This document shows positions 17,940 to 27,328 of a DNA stretch of 64,000 nucleotides, one piece after another; within the stretch, counting starts at the first letter, position 1, and each line of letters opens with the position of its first letter. A program made the position numbers and the translations under genes. A model generated the notes under the pieces. That model was not told the origin of the DNA. It did not search any database and saw only the letters and a list, made by a program, of their open reading frames with translations. The stretch is taken from assembly GCA_025916135.1 (NCBI GenBank), contig CP104793.1:992001-1056000 (forward strand). Reading direction: 5' to 3'. This DNA is from Rhodobacteraceae bacterium D3-12. Its GTDB lineage: Bacteria > Pseudomonadota > Alphaproteobacteria > Rhodobacterales > Rhodobacteraceae.

Positions 17940-19466
17940 ATGTCCGACCTGATCGACGATCCCACCCCCGGTAACAACGACCCGGAATTCACCGTTTCCG
18001 AAATTTCCGGCGCGATCAAACGCGTGATCGAGGGGGAGTTCGCGCATGTCCGCATCCGGGGTGAGGTCGGGCGCGTGTCGCGGCCCCGTTCTGGCCACCT
18101 CTACCTCGATCTCAAGGATGATAAATCGGTCATCAACGGGGTCATCTGGAAAGGCGTCGCCACCCGGCTCGCTGTTCAGCCAGAAGAAGGCATGGAGGTG
18201 GTCGCCACGGGCCGTCTCACCACCTTCGGCGGGCAATCGCGCTATCAGATTGTGATCGAAGACATCAAACCCGCCGGTGTCGGCGCGCTTATGGCGATGC
18301 TCGAAAAACGCAAGGCGGCACTTGCGGCAGAGGGGCTGTTTGCGCCTGAGCGGAAACAGAAGATCCCCTATCTTCCGGGCATCATCGGCGTCGTCACCTC
18401 GCCGTCCGGGGCGGTGATCCGTGACATTCTGCACCGCTTGCGGGATCGGTTCCCGCGCAAGGTGCTGCTCTGGCCCGTCGCGGTTCAGGGCGACAAATGC
18501 GCGCCCGAAGTGGCCCGCGCCATCGCCGGGTTCAACGCGCTGGAACCGGGCGGGCGCATTCCGCGCCCCGATCTGCTGATCGTCGCGCGTGGCGGTGGCT
18601 CACTCGAAGACCTCTGGGGGTTTAACGAGGAAATCGTCGCCCGCGCCGTTGCCGCCTCGCATATCCCGCTGATCTCTGCGGTCGGGCATGAAACGGACAC
18701 GACCCTGATCGACTATGTGTCGGACCGGCGCGCACCGACGCCCACCGCCGCTGCCGAAATGGCGGTGCCGGTGCGCCTCGATCTGCTCACATGGGTCGAA
18801 GCACAGGGCGCGCGCATGGCCCAGGCCTTGGGGCAGGGGGTCGCCGCCCGCGCGCAACGCCTGCGTGATCTCGCACGTGCCTTGCCGCGCGCCGATACCT
18901 TGCTCGACACGCCGCGCCAACGGCTTGACCGTGCCTCCGACCGGCTGCCCTCGGCGCTCATTGCTGGCGTGCGCACCCGCGAGGTGTCTCTGCACAAGGC
19001 CTCCGGTTCGCTCAAGAAAGAGATGCTCCACCGCCTTGTCGAGCGCGACACCCGGCGCCTGCAAAACGCGGTTTCGCGGCTGAACCTCAAGACCCTGAAA
19101 CGCGAAAATGCACAGCGGCAGCAAAACCTTGCCGCCATGTCCCGCCGCCTGTCCCGCGCCGGAGAGCATCAAATCGCTGATTGGCGTAGCAAGCTCGACA
19201 CGCTCTCGCGTCTGCGCGACACCTTGGGCTACGAAGAAACGCTCAAACGTGGCTACGCCGTGGTGCGCTCAGGCGACACAGTCGTGACCTCCAAAAAAGC
19301 CGCCGAAAAATCCGCCCCAACCGAGATTCAATTCGCCGATGGCCGCCTGACACTCGGCGCGTCCCCGGCTCCGGCTCAAAAACCAGCTGCCAAGCCCGCC
19401 AAACCCACCAAGCCAACGCCGCAAAAGGGGCCGGCCAAGGGATCGGATCAAGGGTCTTTGTTCTAA
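17940..19466 (+). CDS. xseA: Exodeoxyribonuclease VII large subunit
   Basis: 508 residues. With XseB it degrades single-stranded DNA to oligonucleotides in repair. The N-terminal OB fold (EFTVSEISGAIKRVIEG, RIRGEVGRVSRPRSGHLY) is followed by the catalytic domain with TSPSGAVIRDILHRL, RGGGSLEDLWGFN and SAVGHETDTT. A long helical region follows, and an Ala/Pro/Lys-rich tail (about residues 475-508) is not part of the family core. xseB is not adjacent. The stop overlaps by 4 bases the end of the convergent gene. Confidence 0.95.
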   Translation: MSDLIDDPTPGNNDPEFTVSEISGAIKRVIEGEFAHVRIRGEVGRVSRPRSGHLYLDLKDDKSVINGVIWKGVATRLAVQPEEGMEVVATGRLTTFGGQSRYQIVIEDIKPAGVGALMAMLEKRKAALAAEGLFAPERKQKIPYLPGIIGVVTSPSGAVIRDILHRLRDRFPRKVLLWPVAVQGDKCAPEVARAIAGFNALEPGGRIPRPDLLIVARGGGSLEDLWGFNEEIVARAVAASHIPLISAVGHETDTTLIDYVSDRRAPTPTAAAEMAVPVRLDLLTWVEAQGARMAQALGQGVAARAQRLRDLARALPRADTLLDTPRQRLDRASDRLPSALIAGVRTREVSLHKASGSLKKEMLHRLVERDTRRLQNAVSRLNLKTLKRENAQRQQNLAAMSRRLSRAGEHQIADWRSKLDTLSRLRDTLGYEETLKRGYAVVRSGDTVVTSKKAAEKSAPTEIQFADGRLTLGASPAPAQKPAAKPAKPTKPTPQKGPAKGSDQGSLF

Positions 19467-19858
19467 ACCCCAACCTTCGGGCCAAGGCACATCATCGGCT
19501 TCTGGCTTTGCTGCACCTCGTAAAGCTCACGCGCTTCCGGGTTGTTCTCAAACAGCGCCGTAAGCCCCGATCCGTTTTTCTGAAACGTCCAGCAATGCGG
19601 CGAAGGGTCATTTTCGTAAGAGAAACAGATCATCTCACCCTGTTGCCACCAACGCCCCTCAATGCACTCACCATCCAGAAACGACCACCGCACGCGCCGC
19701 CCATCAAGGTATTCCTCGGCCCCATAGGGCGCACCTTCTGAGCTGAAGTAAAACGTCTTGCCCTTGGTCGCCGCGTCAAATTCCTCCGCCGACAGGAACT
19801 CTCCGCCAAAGGCGATGCCCGGACAGGCACACATCAAAAAGATCACAATCCGCCACAT
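19463..19858 (-). CDS. Exported hypothetical protein
   Basis: 131 residues with a signal peptide (MWRIVIFLMCACPGIAFGGE). The mature part has several aromatic residues and three cysteines, in DGECIEG, MICFSY and HCWTFQ, plus one near the C-terminus, suggesting disulfides in the periplasm. No named family recognised with certainty. It is 9 bases downstream of alkB on the same strand and may be co-transcribed with it. Confidence 0.75.
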   Translation of the reverse strand: MWRIVIFLMCACPGIAFGGEFLSAEEFDAATKGKTFYFSSEGAPYGAEEYLDGRRVRWSFLDGECIEGRWWQQGEMICFSYENDPSPHCWTFQKNGSGLTALFENNPEARELYEVQQSQKPMMCLGPKVGV

Positions 19859-19867
19859 GTCTTATAC

Positions 19868-20905
19868 CTACGCCGAACCACCCCCAACGGGCAAGCGGCG
19901 CAACTCACGTGCCATCATCTTGCGCCAGATCGGTGGAAAAAGCGCTAAAACGGCCATCACCGGCAATGAATACGGCATCATCGGCATCGCCTCGCGCAGG
20001 CGCAACCCCGGATAGGGCCGCGTCGGGTGCAAATGATGGTCCGAATGGCGCGGCGCATTGACCATCAAAGCCGAGGAAAACCAATGAGGCGAGTTCCAGC
20101 TATGCGCGTCCGTCACCGGTTCGGGTTTGCCGTTCTCGCGCATCGCCCGGCGCAATCCGTAATGCTGCACATAATCGGCCAGAAGGATCTGCATCTGCGC
20201 ATAAAGGCACAGCGCAAGGTAGCCACCAACGCCCCACGCCCCGGCCACACTCGCGGCCATGATCACCACCAAAACCGGCGTCGCGATATAGCCCACGTAG
20301 GGGTTCTGCCACACGCTCCGTTTTCTCTGCGCCCGCGCGGCGCGCGCATTTTCCGCCTTCAACCCGGCTATAAAAGACGCTTTCCAAGCCTTTGTAGCAA
20401 AACGATAAAACCCTGTACCCTTGGCGGCTGAATTGGGGTCCGCATCCGTGCCCACATGCACATGATGCACCAATAAATGCGCCGAGGCATGATGCCCGAA
20501 CCCGATCGTGCTATAGGCCAGACGCCCCAAGGCGCGCGCGTATCTTTCGCTGCGGTGGATCAACTCATGCGCATTCGGATGCGAAACCTGCCCAAACCAA
20601 AGCCCCGCCGCCAGCACCGTCACAACCTTGCCCGTGGCCGCCATCTCGCCGTTCATGGCTGCAATCACCACGGCCAGCAGGCCGAAATGCCCAAGACCAA
20701 GCAGGGTTGAAAACCCTTTGCCCGTCGGAAACTCCGCCCCCTCCGGCATCTCCGGCAGAAGGCGCGGCACGAACCGGTCCAGAACGGCGGTGAACACGGT
20801 CATATACAGCAACCCGGCCAGCGGCCAAAATCCGCCCACAATCACGCCCCCGGCAATCAGCACCACAGGCAGCACCGTGGCCAGCGCAAAAAGGCTCATC
20901 TGCAT
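19868..20905 (-). CDS. alkB: Alkane 1-monooxygenase
   Basis: 345 residues, a membrane di-iron hydroxylase that oxidises n-alkanes to 1-alcohols using electrons from rubredoxin. Its histidine boxes are all present: HELIHR, HLLVHHVHVG and NAPRHSDHHLHPTRPYPGL, the last being the AlkB-specific signature. About six membrane helices flank them. The start at 20905 (MQMSLF) or 20899 are both possible. No rubredoxin or rubredoxin reductase gene lies in the window, so its electron supply is encoded elsewhere. The next gene is divergent, 184 bases away. Confidence 0.9.
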   Translation of the reverse strand: MQMSLFALATVLPVVLIAGGVIVGGFWPLAGLLYMTVFTAVLDRFVPRLLPEMPEGAEFPTGKGFSTLLGLGHFGLLAVVIAAMNGEMAATGKVVTVLAAGLWFGQVSHPNAHELIHRSERYARALGRLAYSTIGFGHHASAHLLVHHVHVGTDADPNSAAKGTGFYRFATKAWKASFIAGLKAENARAARAQRKRSVWQNPYVGYIATPVLVVIMAASVAGAWGVGGYLALCLYAQMQILLADYVQHYGLRRAMRENGKPEPVTDAHSWNSPHWFSSALMVNAPRHSDHHLHPTRPYPGLRLREAMPMMPYSLPVMAVLALFPPIWRKMMARELRRLPVGGGSA

Positions 20906-21089
20906 CGTGCAACCGCTTCTCGTTTATCTGGCCCGCAAGGCTAATCGCGGCGCGGATCGGGCACAATCGGATAATATCGGCGCACCGCGCATGCGCCAGC
21001 AACGCAAATGGTGCCGCGCATGTCGTTTTTGCCCTCGCAGCCGCGTCTGCAATGCCGCTAAGTTCGGGGCGAACCAAGGAGGGGCCACC

Positions 21090-22775
21090 ATGGCGCTGGA
21101 CGCGAAAAAAGGCATCTGGAAATCTGGCAAAGGCAAAGGCCGCCACACCCCCAAGGGGCGGCAGGTCGATGACACCGCCTTGTCCGAGGTTCAGTCCCTG
21201 CTGGGCGACACGCCGCTGCGCCGTGACCTTTTGATCGAATATCTGCATTTGGTGCAGGATCACTACGGCCACCTCTCTGCCGCCCATATCCGCGCTCTGG
21301 CCGAGATCATGCGCCTGTCCCAGGCCGAAATCTACGAAGTGGCCAGCTTCTACGCCCATTTCGATATCGTTAAAGAGGGCGAAACCCCGCCGCCCGCGCT
21401 CACCATTCGTGTCTGTGACAGCCTCTCGTGCGAACTCGCCGGGTCCGAGGCGCTGATGCAGGCCCTCAAAGACGGGTTTGACCCCGCCGAGGTCCGCGTT
21501 CTGCGCGCGCCCTGCATGGGGCGCTGTGATACGGCACCGGTGCTGGAACTCGGCCACAACCACATCGACCACGCCACGCCTGACCTCGTCAAGGCCGCCG
21601 TTTCGGCGCGCGACACCCATCCGAAAATACCGGAATATCAAGGGTTTGAGGACTATTCTTCGGGTGGTGGCTATGACGTGCTCCGCCGCCTGCGTGCCTC
21701 TGGCGATTGGGAGGACGTGCAGGAGCAATTGCACGCTTCCGGCGTGCGCGGTCTTGGCGGCGCGGGCTTCCCCTCAGGCAAAAAATGGGGCTTCGTGCGC
21801 GCCAATCCCGGCCCCCGCTACCTTGCCGTGAACGGTGATGAGGGCGAGCCGGGAACCTTCAAGGACCGCTATTATCTCGAACGTGAACCCCATCCCTTCC
21901 TCGAAGGGATGCTGATCGCCGCATGGGCGGTCGAGGCCGAGCGGTGCTTTATCTATATGCGCGACGAATATCCCGCCGTGCTCAAAATTTTGCGTCGTGA
22001 AATCAAAGCACTGGAAGACGCAGCTCTTGTGGATAAAGGCTACATCGAGCTGCGCCGCGGCGCTGGCGCCTATATCTGCGGCGAAGAAAGCGCGATGATC
22101 GAAAGCATCGAGGGCAAGCGCGGCGAACCGCGCCACCGTCCGCCTTTCGTGGCACAGGTCGGCATCTTCAACCGCCCCACGCTCGTGCATAACGTCGAAA
22201 CCCTCTATTGGGTCGCCCGCGTGATGAGAGACGGACCAGAAGTCTTTAATTCGGTTGAGAAAAACAACCGCAAAGGCCTGCGTAGCTATTCCGTGTCCGG
22301 CCGCGTTAAGGCGCCCGGCGTGTATCTTCTGCCTGCCGGTTCAACCATCCTCGACGTGATCGAAGCGGCGGGCGGCATGCGCGACGGCCACACCTTCAAA
22401 GCCTATCAGCCGGGCGGCCCGTCCTCTGGCCTTCTGCCCGCCTCGATGGACGACATCCCGCTTGATTTCGACACGCTGCAACCGCATGGCACCTTCATCG
22501 GCTCAGCCGCCGTTGTCGTTCTCTCCGACCAAGACAGCGCCCGCGCAGCCGCCCTCAACATGCTCAGGTTTTTTGAGGATGAAAGCTGCGGTCAATGCAC
22601 GCCCTGTCGGGTCGGCTGCGAAAAAGCGGTCAAGCTGATGCAGGCCGACACCTGGGATCAGGGGCTGCTTGAAGAGGTCTGCCAAACCATGGCCGACGCC
22701 TCGATCTGTGGCTTGGGGCAGGCGGCCCCAAACCCGATTCGCATGACCATGAAGCATTTCGCCGACGAAATCTGA
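21090..22775 (+). CDS. Fused NuoE-NuoF type NADH-oxidising flavoprotein (formate dehydrogenase beta-like)
   Basis: 561 residues. The ATG at 21090 follows a strong AAGGAGG site and is favoured over a much longer open frame. Residues 1-170 are NuoE-like with a [2Fe-2S] site C109-x4-C114 and C142-x3-C146. Residues about 190-561 are NuoF-like, with the FMN/NADH elements RGLGGAGFPSGKKW and YICGEESAMIES, and the [4Fe-4S] ligands SCGQCTPCRVG with ICGLG. Such modules exchange electrons with NAD in soluble formate dehydrogenases or hydrogenases. No molybdenum or other catalytic subunit is adjacent, so the partner is unknown. Confidence 0.8.
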   Translation: MALDAKKGIWKSGKGKGRHTPKGRQVDDTALSEVQSLLGDTPLRRDLLIEYLHLVQDHYGHLSAAHIRALAEIMRLSQAEIYEVASFYAHFDIVKEGETPPPALTIRVCDSLSCELAGSEALMQALKDGFDPAEVRVLRAPCMGRCDTAPVLELGHNHIDHATPDLVKAAVSARDTHPKIPEYQGFEDYSSGGGYDVLRRLRASGDWEDVQEQLHASGVRGLGGAGFPSGKKWGFVRANPGPRYLAVNGDEGEPGTFKDRYYLEREPHPFLEGMLIAAWAVEAERCFIYMRDEYPAVLKILRREIKALEDAALVDKGYIELRRGAGAYICGEESAMIESIEGKRGEPRHRPPFVAQVGIFNRPTLVHNVETLYWVARVMRDGPEVFNSVEKNNRKGLRSYSVSGRVKAPGVYLLPAGSTILDVIEAAGGMRDGHTFKAYQPGGPSSGLLPASMDDIPLDFDTLQPHGTFIGSAAVVVLSDQDSARAAALNMLRFFEDESCGQCTPCRVGCEKAVKLMQADTWDQGLLEEVCQTMADASICGLGQAAPNPIRMTMKHFADEI

Positions 22776-22804
22776 CGTCCGGTTTAACGCCGATCAAGAC
22801 GCGC

Positions 22805-23044
22805 TCAAACCGCGCCCAAGATCCTCTGCCAAAGCCGCCCGCCAACGCGCGGCATCAGCACCATATAGGCGATGATCAACGCGAACACGACAAGCGCGGG
22901 CAAGCCATTCAACTGGAACCCGCCTTCGGTGGTGTCGCCAGTGACCAGCGCGACCAGATAGCCGAACAGGAAAAAGCTGGTGAAAAGATCGAGGATAAAG
23001 GCAACGACAACTTTCCAAGTCGCCGGGGGGGATGTCTCTGACAT
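22805..23044 (-). CDS. Small RDD-like membrane protein
   Basis: 79 residues with two membrane helices (about residues 10-33 and 45-64). The first, VVAFILDLFTSFFLFGYLVA, resembles the start of RDD-family proteins, with an aspartate inside it. A complete RDD domain would be longer, so this is a minimal or divergent member. Convergent with the NuoE-NuoF fusion gene and divergent from the lysoplasmalogenase gene (180 bases between starts, no clear promoter seen). Confidence 0.65.
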   Translation of the reverse strand: MSETSPPATWKVVVAFILDLFTSFFLFGYLVALVTGDTTEGGFQLNGLPALVVFALIIAYMVLMPRVGGRLWQRILGAV

Positions 23045-23224
23045 TTTACAAAGTCCTGACTATTATGAAGGGCCAATTCTTAAGGTCCCGTTTACGTGCA
23101 TCAAATCAACTTGAAACAAATCGCTCTGAATGGGCGGCGATGATGACGCCACAGCCGCCCATTTGGCAAGGCTTTCCCCGACGGGAGCATTCCCGCGCCG
23201 CCCGCGCTGCGCTAGGATCACAGC

Positions 23225-23911
23225 ATGTTTGACCTGCTTCCCTTGCCGGGCGTTCTGCCCGCGACGCTCATCGCGACCCTGCTTGCCCTGATCTATTTGC
23301 TGGCGTTTTGTTACCGCTTGCCCAGTTGGCCGAAAACGCTTGTCAAAACCGGCGCTGTGCTGGCGCTTGCTCTGGCCGCGTGGTTGGCCAACGGGCCCGG
23401 CATGCTGCTTGTCGCGCTGTTGCTCTGCGCGCTGGGCGACTACCTGCTCTCGCGTCCGTCCGAAGGGGCGTTTATGGCCGGGGTTGGGGCTTTCGCGGCG
23501 GGGCATATCGCCTATGTGGTGCTGTTCCTTGGCCACCCGTTGGCTGACCTGCGGTCCCTGTTAAACACGCCTGAAACCCTGCTTATCGCCGCGCTCATTG
23601 GGGTCGGCATCGTCATGGCGCGCCTGCTTTGGCCGCGCACGGGTGATCTGCGCTGGCCGGTGATGGTGTATATCCCGGTGATCCTCTCGATGGGCGGCGC
23701 GGTGATGACCCTGCCACAGGGCCACCCGCTGATACTCGCCCACCTCGCGGCGCTGCTCTTTATTGTCTCTGACGTGACCCTGTCGGTCGAGATGTTCGTG
23801 CTGCCCGTGCTCCACCCGCTGCGTCGGGTGCTGCATTTCGTAATCTGGAGCACCTATTGGTCGGCGCAAGCGCTGTTTTTCCTCGCCTTCGCGGGCCTCT
23901 CGGCCACCTAA
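23225..23911 (+). CDS. Lysoplasmalogenase (YhhN family)
   Basis: 228 residues, almost entirely hydrophobic, with about eight predicted membrane helices. Family signatures are LLLCALGDYLLS near residue 75 and a second acidic motif, LFIVSDVTLSVEMF, near 175-190. These polar residues in helices are thought to form the hydrolase site that cleaves vinyl-ether lysolipids. It is convergent with the transglycosylase gene, only 7 bases apart. Family call firm, substrate inferred from family. Confidence 0.85.
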   Translation: MFDLLPLPGVLPATLIATLLALIYLLAFCYRLPSWPKTLVKTGAVLALALAAWLANGPGMLLVALLLCALGDYLLSRPSEGAFMAGVGAFAAGHIAYVVLFLGHPLADLRSLLNTPETLLIAALIGVGIVMARLLWPRTGDLRWPVMVYIPVILSMGGAVMTLPQGHPLILAHLAALLFIVSDVTLSVEMFVLPVLHPLRRVLHFVIWSTYWSAQALFFLAFAGLSAT

Positions 23912-23918
23912 AGCGGCG

Positions 23919-24806
23919 TCACCCCTTGTTGCGATAGACCGCGCAAATGCACCCCGCCGCGCGCAGTTTGCGGCACAGCTGATGCGCCGCGCGCGCCTTG
24001 CTGCGCCCCAGCCGCGCCATGAAATACCCACCCTTTTTGCTGGCGCGGCTCTTTTGCCAGATCAACTCAGGCGTCTCGCCTTTGATAATCCGCCGACAAG
24101 CCCGCGTTTTCGCGCTAAACCGTTCCCGCGCCTGTGTTTTGCTGGTGCCAAAAGCCAGCTGCACGCCCCATGGCTGCACCCTCGGCTCCGGGCGCGGCAT
24201 GGGTGACAGGCGCCGCTTGCGGGCCAAATCATAGCACGCCTCGGCAAAGCCTTTGACCTTGGACAGCCGCAAATCGGGCATCGCTACATCCGGCGCCAGC
24301 CAATCGTCATGGCTCAACCCGGTGATAATCGCCACGTAATTCACGGTCTCGCGCGCCAAACCGCCGGTGCCTGCGATGATCCCCTCGGCGCGCCGCTCAC
24401 CGCCGTTATAGCCCACCGCCGCCAGCCCGGGATTGCCATATCGCGCTGTCATCTCGGCCAGATATTGCGCCGAATGCTCCAGCGCCTCTGCCGGGTTGAA
24501 CGCATCCCGCAGCCCGCGCCGCTTGGCCGTGTGGGGCATGAACTGGGCAATGCCCTGCGCACCTGCGGGGCTTATGGCGAAGGGGTCAAACCGGCTCTCC
24601 TGCCAGATCAGGCGCGCGAAAAACCCCGGATCAAGGTTGTGATCGGCGCTGAAACGGGCAATCGCCTGACAGGTGTCATGCACAAAATGCGCCTGCCGGA
24701 TGCATTGCACATGCCCCCATTCGCCGCTCGAACAGGCCCGGTCGGGCGGCTCTGCCCGCGCCGCCCCCGCCATCACCATCAAAACCGCTAAACCCACCCA
24801 CTTCAT
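23919..24806 (-). CDS. Lytic transglycosylase, exported
   Basis: 295 residues from the ATG at 24806, which begins a signal peptide (MKWVGLAVLMVMAGAARA). The SLT domain (about residues 45-150) carries the catalytic glutamate in IWQESRFDPFAISPAGAQG and the segments IAQFMP and AVGYNGG. The C-terminus is basic and repeats a pattern resembling a SPOR-like peptidoglycan-binding unit. It cleaves peptidoglycan glycan strands to anhydro-muropeptides in the periplasm. It is divergent from ftsY. Confidence 0.87.
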   Translation of the reverse strand: MKWVGLAVLMVMAGAARAEPPDRACSSGEWGHVQCIRQAHFVHDTCQAIARFSADHNLDPGFFARLIWQESRFDPFAISPAGAQGIAQFMPHTAKRRGLRDAFNPAEALEHSAQYLAEMTARYGNPGLAAVGYNGGERRAEGIIAGTGGLARETVNYVAIITGLSHDDWLAPDVAMPDLRLSKVKGFAEACYDLARKRRLSPMPRPEPRVQPWGVQLAFGTSKTQARERFSAKTRACRRIIKGETPELIWQKSRASKKGGYFMARLGRSKARAAHQLCRKLRAAGCICAVYRNKG

Positions 24807-24902
24807 GGTGCGCATCCTGCCGCGCATGGCCACAACCTGCAATGGCACCTTTTCATGCCTCGCAAGGGGGATTAAGTGAAAGGAAAGCGAAAGGGCCGTT
24901 GC

Positions 24903-26441
24903 ATGTCATTTTTCAAGAAGCTCAAGTCAAAGCTCTTCAAATCCTCCTCCAAGCTGGAAGAGGGGCTTGATGCGATCATCGAAGACGGCGGCGTCGAAGA
25001 AGAAGTCGAGGTCACGCAAACCGCGCCCGAACCTGATCCTGTGCCTGAACCTACGCCCGAACCGGAGCTTGCGCCCGAACCTGAGCCGACGCCCGAACCG
25101 ACCCCGGAGCCCGCACCCGAGCCGCAGCCGGAACCAACCCCCGCGCCCGCACCCGAGCCAGAACCAGAGCCGACACCGGCCCCTCAGCCAGAGCCCGAGC
25201 CTCAACCTGAACCGGCCCCACCCGAAGTCCCTGAGCCGGCACCCGAACCGGAGCCAGTGCCCGAAACGGAGCCAGTGCCTGAACCCGCTCCAACGCCCGA
25301 CCCCGAACCGGAACCCGCCCCCAACCCGGAGCCCATCCCCACACCAGAGCCCAAGCCCGCCCCACCCCCGGTTGAGGCGCCGCAACCGGTCGATCCGATG
25401 CCCGCGCCGTCGCCTGCCGAAGTGCCCGACGTTGCCCCCGTCGAAGCGCCCCTGCCGGGCGATCCGGCCAAAGCCCCGACGCCCATCGAAATCCCCGATA
25501 CCATTGCCAGTGACTTAACAAGCGCCGCTGCTGACACATCCGCATCAGAAGCCGCCAAACCCGGCCTCTTGGGGCGCCTCTTCAAGCGCGAAAAGAAAAC
25601 CGTCACCCGCCGGGTGCTCGACGATGACATGCTCGAACAACTCGAAGAGCTGCTCATCGCTTCGGACATGGGCGTCGACACCGCCCTACGCGTCACCGCC
25701 AACATGGCCGAAGGCCGCTTTGGCACCAAGCTCTCGACCGACGAAATCAAACGCTTGCTTGCCGATGAAATCACCCGCGTGATGGAGGAAGTCGCCCGCC
25801 CCATGCCGCTCTTTCCCAAAAAGCCGCAGGTGGTGCTGGTGGTTGGCGTCAACGGCTCGGGCAAGACGACAACCATCGGCAAACTCGCCTCGCAATTCAA
25901 AGCCGCAGGCAAACAGGTGGTCATCGCCGCCGGAGACACGTTCCGCGCGGCTGCGGTCGAACAATTGCAAGTCTGGGGCGACCGCGCCGGCGTGCCCGTG
26001 CTCACCGCACCCGAAGGCACTGACCCCGCCAGCCTCGCTTTTGACGCGCTGACCAAGGCCACAGCCGACGGTGCCGACCTGTTGATGATCGACACGGCGG
26101 GCCGCTTGCAAAACCGCAAGGACCTGATGGAGGAGCTGGCCAAGATCGTTCGCGTCATCCGCAAGATTGATGACAGCGCACCGCACAACACGCTTCTCGT
26201 GCTTGACGCGACCACCGGGCAGAACGCCCTCTCGCAGGTCAAGACGTTTCAGGAACTCGCCGATGTCACCGGCCTCGTGATGACCAAACTAGACGGCACT
26301 GCCAAGGGCGGCGTTCTGGTGGCGCTTGCTGATAAATTCGGCCTGCCGATCCATGCCATCGGCGTGGGCGAACAAATCGACGACCTCGCGCCTTTCGATC
26401 CGGCGGAATTTGCCGAAGCGCTGACCGGAGTCGCTCAATGA
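24903..26441 (+). CDS. ftsY: Signal recognition particle receptor FtsY with a long Pro-Glu linker
   Basis: 512 residues from the ATG at 24903 ([12 protein letters not shown]), chosen for its basic amphipathic N-terminus, which is typical for membrane association. Residues about 41-200 are a low-complexity region of alternating Pro and acidic residues (PEPEPTPEP type). The NG domain follows, with G1 [10 protein letters not shown] near residue 315, [16 protein letters not shown] and [10 protein letters not shown]. It docks SRP-ribosome complexes at the membrane. The stop overlaps the next ATG by 4 bases, opening a four-gene run to yciB. Confidence 0.96.
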   Translation: MSFFKKLKSKLFKSSSKLEEGLDAIIEDGGVEEEVEVTQTAPEPDPVPEPTPEPELAPEPEPTPEPTPEPAPEPQPEPTPAPAPEPEPEPTPAPQPEPEPQPEPAPPEVPEPAPEPEPVPETEPVPEPAPTPDPEPEPAPNPEPIPTPEPKPAPPPVEAPQPVDPMPAPSPAEVPDVAPVEAPLPGDPAKAPTPIEIPDTIASDLTSAAADTSASEAAKPGLLGRLFKREKKTVTRRVLDDDMLEQLEELLIASDMGVDTALRVTANMAEGRFGTKLSTDEIKRLLADEITRVMEEVARPMPLFPKKPQVVLVVGVNGSGKTTTIGKLASQFKAAGKQVVIAAGDTFRAAAVEQLQVWGDRAGVPVLTAPEGTDPASLAFDALTKATADGADLLMIDTAGRLQNRKDLMEELAKIVRVIRKIDDSAPHNTLLVLDATTGQNALSQVKTFQELADVTGLVMTKLDGTAKGGVLVALADKFGLPIHAIGVGEQIDDLAPFDPAEFAEALTGVAQ

Positions 26442-27322
26442 TCCATCAACTGTTGCCTGCCGCAGCCCTCGCGCTGGCGGCGGTTACTGCACCGGCAATC
26501 GCCAACCCGGTGATGACACCCGAAGACTGCGCCGCCGGATGGCGCGCGATCACAGACCCCCTGACCCTGCCGCGTTACCTGCGCGCTGCGGGCCAGATCG
26601 TTACCGACGATGGCTGGTGCCGGATGGACAGAACCACGGCTGAGCTGCGCTCCTATGATTTCGCCTCGCTCAGCTGGCGCGCCACCGGGGTTGCTGATGC
26701 GGTCGCCAAAAACGTGCCACCGCAAAGCTTTGAGGCCGAGTTTACAGGCATCAACTGGACCGAAGCCTTTCACATGCAATTCCCCAGCGGTCAGCCCGCG
26801 GCACACGGCATCATCCGCATCAGCGCGCGACAGGACCCGACAAGCCAGACACTGGTGCTCAACGAGCTGACGTTCGATTTTGACACGCTCGGGCGATTGC
26901 AATTCGCCGGGCAGGGGGCAGGTTTCGACTTTTCGTCGCTTACGGTCCTGCAATCCTCGATTGGTGGAATGCGCCTCAACAGGCTTTCGCTTGATGCGAC
27001 GCTGACCGCGCCGCTGTCCAAGGCGCTCTATACAAGCTTCGCCCCCGTGGGCGGCGCGACGCCAATGCTCACCAATCTCGTCTCGGCGATCCCGGCTGCG
27101 GCCCTGCCGACGGATGAGCGCATCGCTCTGGGTGCCTTTATCGACGCGCTCCCCGATGCCACCGGCCACCTCGCGATCACCGCTCAATCCGAAACCGGCC
27201 TCGGCGCGCTGCAACTCGGCGCAGGCCAAGCCAGCAAGGCCCGAAATGCGCCCTTGCCCGGCATCCTGAGTATCATGCTGTCAGGCGTTGCGCTGTCTGT
27301 CGACTGGGCTGCGGACGACTAA
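26438..27322 (+). CDS. Exported hypothetical protein
   Basis: 294 residues with a signal peptide ([22 protein letters not shown]). Two cysteines, in EDCAAG and GWCRMD, could form a disulfide in the periplasm. The body looks beta-rich, with no catalytic motif that I recognise. It overlaps ftsY by 4 bases (ATGA) and is 6 bases from the DMT transporter gene, so it is translated with them. Function unknown. Confidence 0.8.
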   Translation: MIHQLLPAAALALAAVTAPAIANPVMTPEDCAAGWRAITDPLTLPRYLRAAGQIVTDDGWCRMDRTTAELRSYDFASLSWRATGVADAVAKNVPPQSFEAEFTGINWTEAFHMQFPSGQPAAHGIIRISARQDPTSQTLVLNELTFDFDTLGRLQFAGQGAGFDFSSLTVLQSSIGGMRLNRLSLDATLTAPLSKALYTSFAPVGGATPMLTNLVSAIPAAALPTDERIALGAFIDALPDATGHLAITAQSETGLGALQLGAGQASKARNAPLPGILSIMLSGVALSVDWAADD

Positions 27323-27328
27323 GCCGAG

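Noticed and set aside
20628-21089. N-terminal extension of the NuoE-NuoF protein
   Set aside because: It overlaps the alkB gene on the other strand; AAGGAGG before 21090 identifies the real start.
22028-22036. DnaA box TGTGGATAA as part of an origin
   Set aside because: A single site inside the NuoF coding region with no cluster or AT-rich stretch.
25202-26242. Ser/Gly-rich antisense frame across ftsY
   Set aside because: A by-product of the Pro-Glu codon repeats of ftsY.
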